Assembly: GCA_029215795.1 (NCBI GenBank)
Contig: JARDYH010000002.1
Span: forward strand, 18,407,001 to 18,471,000
Origin: Anniella stebbinsi
Lineage: Eukaryota; Chordata; Lepidosauria; Squamata; Anniellidae
DNA: 64,000 nt
Reading direction: 5' to 3'
Shown: piece by piece, positions 1 to 12,105 of the stretch
Position numbering within the stretch: position 1 is the stretch's first letter
Layout of the letters: each line of letters starts with the position of its first letter
Made by a program: the position numbers and the translations under genes
Notes under the pieces: generated by a model
Databases searched by the model: none
Seen by the model: only the letters and a program-made list of their open reading frames with translations
What the model was told of the DNA's origin: nothing

Positions 1-1377
1 TGTATTTTAAATTAGAGCTTCATGATAAACCACATTTTTTGTTTTACCTGAAATGCCTATACCTCCCATCGTGCTTTGGCCGGAGCAGCCGTCTAAACTT
101 CAAAAACAATCAGGACACAAAACACCGCTTCTACCAGCTAAAAAAGATGCAAACCTAAAAGTATGTTTTCAAAATATACCCGGCATTGCCCAGATATCCG
201 AATAACATATAGTAGGGAAGCAGATTTCAGTGGATGCGGGGAACTGTTGTATGCCTGTGCTCTGAAGTTATTATTATGAAAAAAGGAAAGCAGCCAGAAC
301 ACAGGCCAGTGCTAGGCCTGTGAGTTAACTTTTAAACAATTTAAATTCATTTCTTTTTTTCCCTCTTTCATCCTCATGGCAACCCTGCAAAGTAGGGCAG
401 TCCTAGGCCTGTGAGGTAACTTTAAAAGAAATTAAATTAGTTTCTTTCCCCCCTCTCACCCTCAACACATGGCCAGGGCCGCCTTGAAGCTGTCACCATG
501 ATTTTCCTTGTCCCCCACAGAAAACAAAAACTATAACTCACAGCATGCATTCTGCTGTGGTGCCCGACTTGCCCAATGAGAGTCCTGCTGCTGAAGCTCA
601 TGGGAAGTGAAGTCTGGCTGAGCCAGTCCACACTACACTGAAGGAGCTGGCTGGCTGACACACAGGTAGCATGGTCGTTGCTGTGGGTGACAGGCCCAGA
701 GCTGTGACCTCCTCCCTTTCTGCTCCAGATGGAACCTAGTAACGAAGGCAGCCAGCCCAGGCACTCTCCCATCAGGCCCAGGATGGCGAGCTACTTCCAG
801 ATGATAGCCGCCAAAGCCCAATAAGTCTTTCCTCCCGCTCAAGGCATGCTGGGAGTTGTAGGCGCAAGCCTAGCTCTCTGAATAACATTAATCTTTGAAT
901 ACATCTGAGGTGTTGTGGGAGAGCAGACCTTCTTAGTTGTGGCATCCTGCTTAAGGATTTCTTTTTCCCAGGTGGACTGGCCTGGTGACTGCATTAATGG
1001 TTTTTAAGTGCCAAGTGATATATATATTCAACTTTCAAGGGCCCTTTTAACTTGTTGAGATTTTTCATGCTGCTGGTTTTTGTCCTGTTATAACTAAACC
1101 ACAACATTCCAAGATAGATGCAAGGATTACTGGATAAAGTTTAAAGTTTATGATTTTTATTGAAAAGCCTGACTATACCATTGAGACAGAAGAGTGAATG
1201 GAGGAATGACTGATATAGCTGAGGCTAGAATGGAATGGTGTGGGCGGTGGCAATTGGGGAAAGTCAGAAGGAGAACAAAGACAGGTCAGGAAAGTGGGGG
1301 CTGAGTTAGGACTGAGAGACAGTGACCTGGTTCGCTAACCCCTACTTTATTTACAGTCAGCCACTCTACATACCAGT
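1..1377. repeat. Intron or 3' flank with an imperfect direct repeat, no gene
   Basis: No coding exon is visible. A sequence beginning CTAGGCCTGTGAG appears at about 313 and again at about 404, followed both times by a similar A/T-rich stretch, so there is an imperfect direct duplication with a period near 92 bases. The stretch at 841-870 (GGCATGCTGGGAGTTGTAG) recurs at 2025-2052 and, inverted, at 1378-1400. The rest shows nothing I can classify. The last ALPK2 coding segment was looked for here and not found. Confidence 0.5.
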
Positions 1378-2052
1378 ACTACACCTCCCAGCATGCCTTT
1401 GGCAGCCCGCAGGTGCCCACATCCCCTGAGACATCCTCTTGTTGCCGATGCTGCTCCTTGATAGAGCGTGAAGGAGAAGCATCACCAAGGAGGGGATGTA
1501 AGCAGCTGTCAGTGGACATGCCCAGCTCCAGCCAATCCTGCTGGGATTGTCTCGTCCGGCACTTCTCACCCACCAAGTGCTCCATCTGGAGCCTGTACTG
1601 AAAGGCCGGGGCTGGGCTGGGCACTTCCCCCCCTTTGTCAAATCTATTTCTGGGCATGCACAGAGTGCCTCCCCTTCCTCCCTCCCTCTTAAGGGTAAAA
1701 GTTATGTGCTTGCTTCCCCCAGATTCTAAGAGAACAGCGATATCAGGATGAAGTGCCTTTGAGCATGTTTGGCCCCTCAAAGTCACGCTGTTGTATCTAG
1801 TCATGATTTTAAAACCATGAAGAGGGCGGGAGGAGGCACCGCAAATGGACGCAGCCCATTGATGTGGGTTGTTTCCTTTTATGTGGAATTGGGTTGACTG
1901 TTCGAGACCAAACTTAGGAGTCAGATTGTGAAAAGACACACAGCAGCCACCCGCCTGTGCACTCGCAATGGCCGCCAAAGGCCAGTAGGTCTGGCCTCCT
2001 GCCCAAGGCATGCTGGGAATTCCATCCAAGGCATGCTGGGAGTTGTAGGCAT
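1378..2052. mobile_element. Probable non-autonomous TIR DNA element
   Basis: The left end reads TACACCTCCCAGCATGCC and the right end is its near inverse complement, GGCATGCTGGGAGTTGTA, giving terminal inverted repeats of about 22 bases with two mismatches around a 0.63-kb interior. The right end also occurs at about 841-865, so this is a repeat family. No transposase is encoded and no clear target duplication was found. The superfamily is unassigned. Confidence 0.45.
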
Positions 2053-2629
2053 AAGCCTTGGTTTTTATTAAATTCTTTAAAATTACTTAACCCCCCCAAA
2101 GTCGTGTTTTTAGATTTTTCTGGTACATTGTACAACTAGACCTATCACTGTGTCACCGTGTCAAGTTTCTAATTCGTCTGGAAGTGAGTAAACATTTCCA
2201 GTTCTACGTGATGCACACATACTTTCTGCTTTATAGGTAGAGATGCTGGTCATGTACACAGCTACGGAAGCTCACACATTATCCTTTTCTACAGCAAAAT
2301 TGTGCTTATTCCCAGGTAAATGTGTTTAGCATCACGGCTGCACAAGCAAACTCCATTTTATCCCTCTAGCCATGATGATGCTTTGATTTAAATAAGTTTA
2401 CAATATGAAAAGGCACATGCTTAGAGTTTTCCTTTTTCAATCAGAACTGGCAAACTATTTTTGTTTTCTCTGTCATATCACAAATACAAAAGCAGCTTTA
2501 AAACATGGAATGGGGTGCGGGGAGAGAAGAGTTTGTTGAGTGCTTCACAACATATGAAATAATACATATGGTCACATAAAGGGTGGCCCTGCAAGGCCAA
2601 TAAGTCCAGGGTTTATGTCACTGTAGCCT
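2053..2629. other. Unique-looking intron or flank sequence
   Basis: I see no exon, RNA gene or recognisable repeat here. The sequence is A/T-rich and was searched for the missing C-terminal ALPK2 exon without success. Confidence 0.4.
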
Positions 2630-2949
2630 AGGGTGACCAGATAAAATCCAGGTCAGGGCTCATGTAACTTTAACAGTTATAGAGAAAAGGGAGTTTCAGC
2701 CAGTGTCATTTGTATGCAATTAGTTCCTGGTGAAATTCCCTCTTCATCACAACAGTTAAAGTTGCAGGGGCCTTGCCTTCTTTTGTATATGGTCACTCTA
2801 GTATAGTGCCTGCAACTTTAACTGTTGTGATGAAGAGGGAATTTCCCCAGGAACTGATTGCATACAAATGACTCTGGCTGAAATTCCCTTTTCTCTACAA
2901 CTGTTAAAGTTACATGAGCCCTGACCTGGATTTTATCTGGTCAGCCTAA
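2630..2949. mobile_element. TAGGG-family hAT-like element, palindromic (copy 1)
   Basis: It starts TAGGGTGACCAG and ends CTGGTCAGCCTA. Each half is the approximate inverse complement of the other, so the whole element can fold as one hairpin. Each half also holds its own inverted pair (AACTTTAACAG with the CAACAGTTAAAGTT type, GGGAATTTCAG with TGAAATTCCC). Other copies at 11246, 17709, 18545, 33193, 46172, 51224 and 61718 share this layout. No ORF of note and no clear target duplication for this copy. It lies about 240 bases downstream of the 3193-3241 exon in gene order. Confidence 0.8.
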
Positions 2950-3192
2950 ACACGCAGTGCCTTCTATCGCTTTCCTTCTAAAGAAACAAATGAACAAGCC
3001 TTCAGCTTCCGATAACATTTCATCAGCCAGAAGAAGTTAAAAGGAAAACCCCACTGAGATTGGTTTCAGTTTCAAGAGTGGTTGTAGGAAATAGATTCTG
3101 TGCGCTGCAACCTTCCTTATTAAGTTTGCACCATCCCGAGACTGATGCACTACTCAAAAACCAGGTCCCCGAGGAATGCGTTTTTCACTCAC

Positions 3193-3241
3193 CCTTTGGC
3201 CAGTGTTGCTATGCCAACGTCAGTGAGTTTCATTCCTACAC
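3193..3241 (-). CDS. ALPK2: ALPK2 exon, alpha-kinase LTD motif (49 bp)
   Basis: The minus strand reads tttgtag|GT then 15 codons, [15 protein letters not shown], then GG|gtgagtg. It receives one base (G) from the 6155-6372 exon to complete Gly and passes on two bases (GG). In alpha-kinases the LTD segment sits in the C-lobe nucleotide and metal site, with the Asp as a key residue. The next exon should encode a Gly followed by the YKGFKGNC-type zinc-binding tail of the fold. It was not found at lower coordinates in this window. The tiny size is unusual, but phase, splice sites and peptide all agree. Confidence 0.9.
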
Positions 3242-6200
3242 CTACAAAACAAAACACCAAGCCAGTATTAAACCAGGTATAGAAAAGATAGAGAGATATA
3301 ATCGATCCATGCCGTTTTCTTTGGCTTCACTGCTGATTACAGATGCAATCTATCAGACTCTCTGTATATGACCTTTTTATCACACGGGCGGTTTGATCCA
3401 CACCCGCTGCGACTTTGATCCAATTCTTTCACATGACGTCGTCCCCCTCGCACTGCTCTCGCACCCTGAGTGCTCCTTTTTTCCTTCCTCTTTCGAAATA
3501 TCCCTGAACAGGGATTGTCCGTTTTCTCCCCTCCTCCGCAGGCTTAGTTGAGGTATCAGAGCAAAACCGACCATGTGTGATCAAAAGGCTACACTCGCAT
3601 AGGAAACAGAGGGGGAACCCGCATAAGCAAAATGGGTAAGTGTGATAAAGGCCTGGATCATCATCACATATAATTCCTCAAGGCAGATTATTCATTCCAT
3701 ATTTTCTTAAGGACTGTTATTAGGAACATAACCTGAAGGATGCAATACTTAGGAAAAGAGGTACCAGGTCAGGGTGAGTGATAAATGAGATCCATCAAGT
3801 TTTTTTAAATGGATTTATCCAATTTGCACCTCCAGAGCTTTTCAGTGACCCGAGACAGAGGTTTATACCAAAATCTGCATTTTTGCAAGCTACCTGATGC
3901 AGCATGTTTTTGAGGAAAATATTGAACTAGATGGACCCTTGGTCTGATCCAGCATGGCTCTTCACATGTTCTTATAAGGGGGTTGGACAAATTCCTGGAG
4001 GAGAAGACTATCAATGGCTACTAGTCCCGATGGCTAAGTGCAACCTCCAGTATCACAGGCCATAAGCCAGTATACACCAGTTGTTTGGAAACATGGGTGG
4101 GAGGATGCTGTCACACTCTTGTCCTGGTTATGGGTCCCTGGTCGACAGCTGGTTGGCCACTGTGTGAACAGAGTGCTGGACTAGATGGACCCTTGGTCTG
4201 ATCCAGCAGGGCTCTTCTTATGTTCACATATTAAGAATGTACAAAGTGCATATATTTGCGAAAAGTGTGCACAATGGTATAAAGTACTTGGGAATGCATA
4301 CATTTAGAAAATGAGCTTTACTTTTATTCTTGGTGAAACTGAGATCGACTAATCTGTCCATCCCTAGTACCAGGCACCCATGTCCATCATTCTAAAAGTG
4401 GTCCCATGTATATAAAACATGATATCGGAAGACTGCTGCTTATATCTCCGTCACTCAGTATCACCTTTCCAAGCACCTATGACCATGAAGGATTGCTGAA
4501 CCCTGACCCAACTCAGTCATTGTGCTTTGTCCTCTGGCATCGAACCAGTGCTGGCTCCAGGTTTTGAGCACCCTTCACCAAGACACCCTCAATGGGTCTA
4601 TCTTCTCACCTCTATTTATTTATTTATTTATTTATATTTTATTTATTACATTTATATCCCACCTTTTTTCCTCCAAGGAACCCAAAGCAGCGTACATAAT
4701 CTTCCTCCTCCCCCTCCTCCTCTCCATTTTTTATCCTCACAACAACAAACCTGTGAGGTAGGTTGGGCTGAGAGGCTGTGACTGGCCCAAAGTCACCCAG
4801 TGGGTTTCCATGGCTGAGTGGGGACTAGAACCCGGATCTCCAGTCCAACACTTCAGCCACTATATCACACTGTCTCTCACCACATTGTCACCAGCTGCTA
4901 TTGCTCCTCCTCCTCTTTCTCCTCTTTGCTACTATTTGCATGCTTGACAGGCGGAGAACCACTGAGCAAGTAGGTCATGGCATCTCCTGCTCCTCCTCCT
5001 CACCATCACCATTGTCTGGGCCAGAGTGAGAGGCAGGTGAACAAGCAGGCTGCAATGTTGAAGAGGAGGAGAGACTCAAGGGGGCTGATGTCCCTGGGCC
5101 TCTGCTGAGGTGCCCAACCCTTGATGCTAGACCTGCTTGAAACCATTGTCAATCTGGGAGCAAGGCAAATGTCTGTTCATGCAATTGCCACTTCTGTTGA
5201 AGCTTTTGTCCTTCTTAGTCCCATGAAGCTTCAATAGCCCTTTTCTCTGTTTGGTTTTCCTCTATGTGGATGGCCATACTTCAACCAGCACAGGAATTCA
5301 GCAGGCTAGCAGAAAAGGAACAGAGTGCTCCATCTGTTTTAGGCCAGCCCGCTGGGTATCGGACCCCTCAGGCATTTTTATGAATTGAGGAAAAAAAACA
5401 ACTCTTCAAGAATTTCAGTGTTTAAGTAGAAGGTCCATTTCAAGGCAAGGGGTAGGATGCTGGTGCCTTGTAAAGTAGACCAGTACATTGTACTACAGAT
5501 TTGGGGGCGGGGCTTGTAATCCTGTGAGATGCGCCTCTCATTTTGGGCCACCAAACAGAGCCAGCCCTACCATTGGGCAGAGTGAGGCAGTAGCCTTGGG
5601 TGGCAAATGCTGAAGGGCAAGAAGTGGACGGAGCTGTGGGTGCTGCTTGGCCTAACCTCAGGTGCAGTGGAGGATGCTGTATCAGTAAGATTCAACGGCT
5701 AAGGCTGCTCAGCTTTTGCACACAGAACAAGGGAGGTGCCATTTTGTCCTTCAGGCAGCAAAATTCCTTGGACTTGGCTGAGGTAAGGCTTGAACCAGGG
5801 ACTTCATAGCTCACCCATAGATCACTACACCATGCTAGGGATGGGCAGAAAGTAGATCAGGATCCAGTTGTAGGTCTCAGGCGATTTGCAGTAGAAAAGC
5901 AATGGTTTAACAGCAGCAGCAGCAGCAGCAACAACAAAAACAAGCCTTTCTCCCTCCTAAATAAGGCTGCTGAAATCATGAAAGCTCAGGGGGAAGAGGA
6001 CTAGATAGGGTCAGAGCCACCTTCTATATCTGACTGGTGGACCTTGGGGTTCTAGTGAAAACTAGAGTAGATCCCTCAAACCTAAAGTCTGCCCCCTTCC
6101 CTGCACTACTCCAGGATTACATAATATGCTGTCATGCAACAGCCAGGTGCTCACCTTGCATATCTGTGACAAGCAAGCTGCCGCTGGTTCTTTCATATAC

Positions 6201-9200
6201 CCAATGCTGAAAAGTGCAACACTTCTGGCCAGCTTCAGAATCTTTTCTCATGAAATTTATTTCTTTTCCATCCCTGATAGAGTATTTCACAAATTCTCCG
6301 ATAAGTTCTTCTTCCACAGTTGCATAAGGGATATTATTCTTGGGCCGATGAATAAGGAAAATAGGAATGATTCTGAAACCAAAAGAACATAATGAAATTT
6401 TACCAGGAAGCATTTAAGGAAATATAGTTGATGATCCCCGAAATTAGTACATGGACTGCACTCTGTGCCACATTGAGCTGAAGGTTAGTTGTGAAATGCT
6501 CCCCGGGTTGTTGAGTTCTCAGTTACCTGGAGTTGTTTCCAAAGTGGAACTGATGTGCTAGGAATTCTCCATTGTTCTTTTTTTATTATTATTTCCAAAT
6601 TTTGCAGGGCATGCACAGTTTGATGCAGCTTTCATTGCTTTAATTTATTTGCACTTTCCCATCTTCTTTTATATTTCCAATGCACATGTGTGCATTGATG
6701 TTAAAACATGGGGGGAAAGATAAGTTTGGCATGTACTTGTGTATGATTGCACCAAAATTTGGTTTGTACAATGTTTTACTGATATGCATGCATACTTCAT
6801 GCACTGATAGAAGGTACCATAAAAGAACTTTGATTCAATCATACATATGATTACATCAAAATTTCTTCTTCTTCTTCTTCTTCTTCTTCTTCTTCTTCTT
6901 CTTCTTCTTCTTCTTCTTCGGATACTTCCACTGTTTTAGCAATGCACATGTATGCGTCAGTTATACAGGAGAGCAGTGGGGAAGTGAGAGATGCAAGCAA
7001 ACTAAGAAAATGAAAACTGTGGCAAATGACACATGCTCCAATTTTGAAACTATTTTTAGAGGTTTCCCTTTTTAAACAGGGATTCAGAAGGGGAGGGCAA
7101 ACCAAACAGGAGAAACAGCAAAGATAGAATTGGGGGCGCCGTGTCCTGATGTGCATTTTCCCTGCTGTACATCATGGGTTGCTTTTGGCTGTCTTGGGAA
7201 AATGCATATCATCAGGACAAGGGGCAAAATGAATTAGATGTTACAGACTGGAAGGCAGGGGAACAACATTGGACTGTCCTTTATGGTGGGAGCCCTGTGC
7301 TGTTTGTAACGCGTAATTCTAGCCTCAGAAAAGTGGTCTATAACTACTTGGAGAAAACAAGCATACACCAGGGGAAAGAATTGTGGCATCCTTAGAAATT
7401 GCTTGAAAATAATATTCTTAAACACATTTCCACAGTGATCATAGGTTGTATATTCATTTAGAACATTCTTCATAGACATGAGTGCAGCTGCAGTGACTTG
7501 TAAATAAGACCCCTCCAGCTGTTCCTTCCTCACCTACAGACTTCAGGCCCAGGCAGATGTGCTCAGCTGTGCTGTTTACTTCTTTCCTCTACATTTTCCA
7601 CAGGCAAACTCTATTTTTAGCTCTGCACTCTCACCTTGTTTGAGCCAATATATATTTTTATTCAGCATTACAAAGGAGGCTGCAGACAGCCCTGCTGAGC
7701 AAAGAGAGTCAAGGAACAGAAGCGAGAGAGTCTGTCCCTTCCTTTTATGATGTGCTAAGCAACAGTGGCTGCAAGGCTGAATGAACAACATCTATATAAA
7801 TTACCATCCTAATTAGCCAAGACAGGATCTGTGGATGCAACAGCAGGAATGGCAGGAAATATATCCAATTTGTTTGGGGTTAGCCAGCATGGTGAGTTGT
7901 GTGTGTATAAAGTAGGATTCCTCCATGTACATATATGGAACACACACACACACACACACACACACACATTCTCAAGGGCTTTCCAAGACTTGTCCCCGAA
8001 GTAACCCGTAAGCAAGAGGAATTTCAACGGCCATTGGAGGAGCTCTCTATCTATGGCCATCCTACACTGGAACAGCCAATCCTTTGCAAAAGATCTGAAG
8101 TACCGCTGATGCAGCCACCCATCCCTGACAACATTTGCACAGTGTTTCCTTACCAATGTGAAGTGTTCGAATGAACTGACACCCCACCATGAAGAAGAAG
8201 AATTATAGTTGCAGTTCAGAGAGCGCAAAGTGCTTCAGCTACATTACTTATATTTATTTATTTCTAGATCAGTGTGCATGGTACTTTTCAGCAGGGCAGG
8301 AGAACCTGTGGTCCTTCAGATGTTTTTGGTCTACAACTCCCCTAATCCCTGACCACTGAACCTGCTGGCTAGGGCTGATGGGAATTGGAGTCCAACAACA
8401 TCTGGAGAGCCACAGGTCCCCCACCCCTGCTTTACAGAGTTCAATGACAACCCCTTGCCCTGAAGAGCTCACGTTATAAAAATCAACTCAGAGGAAGCAA
8501 CAGATGAAAGGGAGGCAGGACTGGGGGAAACAGGGAAATTAACAGAATATGCAATTCTTCCAGTTACACGTACTCAGGCTTGGGGGCTGTCTATATGCTC
8601 TGAAAGCTCTTCAGTGGTTGCGCATTGGCGCCGCATCAGTTATATGACACAACAGCCACCTCGAAGCCACTGTGGGGCTTTCCTGCAAAGCTCCGTATTT
8701 AAAAAGTCAGGGTCTTACTCTATCTTTTTAGGCTGGAGCGAGGAGAACAAGGCTCTTCCACCATCTAATCTCACTTCAGCATTGATGTGGAGGCATAATC
8801 GGGCAGAAGACGACCCCTGATTGGTTACCGGAAGCCCAGGAAGAGGACAGGGAGTGGGGGGAGGGCAACATCACGGCCACCAGAACATGTGTGCCCTCCC
8901 TCTGCATCGGAATTAGCTGCTGCCATCCCGCTGCAGAGGAAACATGGGTTTTGTTTAAGATGGCAACAATCTGGTGCTGTATAAGCAGCCCCATGGTTAC
9001 AGGTTTAGTTGGAGTATGGCCATGGGCTACTCATTGGCCATCTAGGTCTTGTGCGGGGCTCTTAGCCAGTGATAAACACTTTCAAAATATCCAGTGCTGT
9101 CAATAAAACTATCTGTATGATTGGGAGGATCCACATGGCAAGTTGCACCAGATGTTATGGTGGGACAAGGAAAGTAACCCTGTGAAACTGGCTTCTCATG

Positions 9201-11191
9201 GGGGGAAAGTAATACTGTAAATACGTTTTAAGCCACACCCATCTTGTCGGGGTTATACTGTTAAATATTACTTGAGTGGAAAGAGGCAATAATGTAACTC
9301 AGTAAGGTGATATCCCAGAAACAACCTGGGAAGGGGTAAAAAATGGGCAACAAAGGTCATGTCATATAACATTTAATTATGCAAGGCATGAAACTGCGAA
9401 ATGTGAGCTCTTTTAGTCTTGCTTATGTCAATGGGAAAGTTAAGCCTGTGCTTAAATCTGCCCTGTTAAAATTTGTGGAACCTCAATACTTAACTGTGGC
9501 TGGATTGCATCATAATGTTTTCATTTCACCTTGGAATAATTAGATTTATTTTCAAGGTGGTAGATAAAAAAACTGACACCAGCTAATGGAAGGATGGCAG
9601 AAAGCCATGGAGATTGGCATCCTGGCAACGTCTTGATGCCCCCTGCCAGTCCTGTGGCAGTGCTTTAATTACAGATGGAATAACACAGTCCTGCCCCCTT
9701 ACCATTTCTCCCAGCCCCCTTAGCAACTATTTTTGTAAGGCTATGGGAGGCATTGTTAGGTTAAAAGGGGTCTCAGAAGGAGCTTGTGGGATTTATTAAG
9801 GGCCTCCTATCGTTTTCTGCATAACTGAAGCACTGGCATGTAGCCTAACACAGTAAAGCACATTCAGCCTCCATTAAGCCCTGCTAGTGGGGGAGAAGAA
9901 AATCATAGACATGTAAATCTCCCCAGGTTTTCCTCAATCATACCCAAAGGAGACTTTCTAGGAGTAAATCTCTCCAGGGACCACAGAATTGAGAGTTTGC
10001 CCTAGGAACAGAAATGAGATTAGCCCTTTCTACACCATGGGGTGTAGAGGGAGGGCAAGAGGACAATCCCAGACTTACCCGTCCTGGGATCATCCTCTTC
10101 TTTCTTCCTCCCGGGCATGATGCGCTAGTCACACCTGCTATTTTGTTGTTCCAGGGCCCTGGAGCTTTGTGCATGAGCACTCATGCGCTAAAGTAAGTTA
10201 AAATAAAAAACAACGTGCGCAATTGGCCTCCACCCCCTTACCTGCCATCCCTGGGGTGGCGAAACTAGTGCCACTCCCTCCCCTGATGGGCATAGAGACG
10301 CGCAATGCAGCTCCATGCCCATTTCTGCTGACGCACTTACAGCTGCCGGGACGGGCGGCCACATCTCCAGCGGTTCCGGGAACTTCCTGGGACTGCAGAA
10401 AAATCGGGTTTCCCCAGGGATCTGTTATCCCGGGGAATACCTGTGCCCGTCCCACCTGCCCTCGGGAGTCCCTATGCGTCATGTGAAAGCACAGGGACCA
10501 GCCGGGGGCGATTCCAGGCCAAAAGCCTGGTGTAGAAACGGCCATTGAAGTAGAGAGAGACTCATTTCACAGTGAGGCTGATCCATACGCATTTCTCCCT
10601 TCCTGTCCAGTAGCAAGGATGAAGCTAGTTATAGATGTATCTAGACCACACGATCTGTACAGTCACTGCACCACCACATTTTTTAAAAAAAGAGTCTACT
10701 TACTCGGGCACTTCTCCAAAGCCTTCTAGAGGTTTTGTTTCAGCAGCATATACCTTGGCATACTCTCTAGCTGTGTTCTGTACATAACATTCCTAGGGAT
10801 CCGGTGACACAGTCAAAAAGGAAACAATCAACACAGTTAGCTGCACCAATACTTGAAAGCCAGCTTATTCCCAATGGGGGAGGGGAGGATACAGAGGGAT
10901 ACAGCAAGCATTTACCTGCAGTGCCAATTTGTAATTCTTTTTCATGAGTTCATCATTGTTCTTGGTCCCATACACGATGGCGTTGTGCACTTTTAGAACA
11001 CAGGGGTGGCCGGGGCTGAACACGGGGACTAAGCCCTGCATGACTTTGCTTCGGAAGGCCTTTCGGTGTACACCTTCCCCAAAATGCAACTCTTCCGTTG
11101 TTATCCTCCCATGCAAGCTCTTACTTAAGTAACTGTCACAGATGAAGTCTTCTCTGAACATGAGCTGTAAGAATTCAATCTCTTCCAAGCC

Positions 11192-11225
<34 letters not shown>

Positions 11226-12061
11226 TAAATAAATGCCCTTGAGAGTAGGGCGACCCTATGGAAAGGAGGACAGGGCTCCTGTATCTTTAACAGTTGTATT
11301 GAAAAGGGATTTTCAGCAGGTGTCATTTGTATGTATGCAGCACCTGGTGAAATTCCCTCTTCATCCCAACAGTTAATGCTGCAGGAGCCCTGCCCTGTGT
11401 ATAGCTAGAGAGACCAGATGCAAAAAAGGGCAGGGCTCCTGTAGCTTTAACTGTTGGGATGAAGAGGAAATTTCACCAGGTGCTGCATGCATACAAATGA
11501 CACCTGCTGAAAATCCCTTTTCAATGCAACTGTTAAAGATAGAGGAGCACTGTCCTCCTTTCCATAGGATCACCCTATTGAGAGTCCTCAGTGGCATAGA
11601 TCCAGGTTCCTGGAAGTACGGACTGCCTTCACCCATACCAACTTGCCCAGATTCCGAGATCAACATCAGAGCTCCTACATGTCAAAGCAATTAGGCTCTT
11701 AGGCACAAGGGACAGGGCCTTCCCAGTAGTGACTCCCTGGCACTTGTAAAACTCTCTTCCAAAGGATGCCTGCCATGCATCATCATGATAGACCTTCAAG
11801 TGGGTCCTAAAGACTTACTTATATCTTGCCTATAATTGAGTCAGGACTTTATTGGGTATCATTGGGAATATGGTGATACCTGGTTTGTTGATTTTGATTA
11901 TATCATTGCTTTAGCGTTATTTTTTTTTTAATCATAGTTTCATTGTGTTTTGTAGTTTTAAATTTTCTATGACACCTTGGGAGGGGGTTCCCCTATAAGA
12001 CAGCTTATTAACCCTTTTTAAAAAGGAAAAAGACAAACGTTAATTCTGCTCAGTAAAGTGT

Positions 12062-12105
<44 letters not shown>

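Noticed and set aside
1379..2029. 216-codon minus ORF
   Set aside because: It coincides with a TIR-bounded repeat. The peptide resembles no protein family and the ends of the ORF follow the repeat.
1..3192. Search for the C-terminal ALPK2 exon (GYKGFKGNC-type)
   Set aside because: No acceptor plus matching frame was seen, so the exon is presumed to lie beyond the left edge.
6851..7156. 101-codon minus ORF with a long poly-glutamate stretch
   Set aside because: It is created by the (GAA)n microsatellite. No splice or family support.
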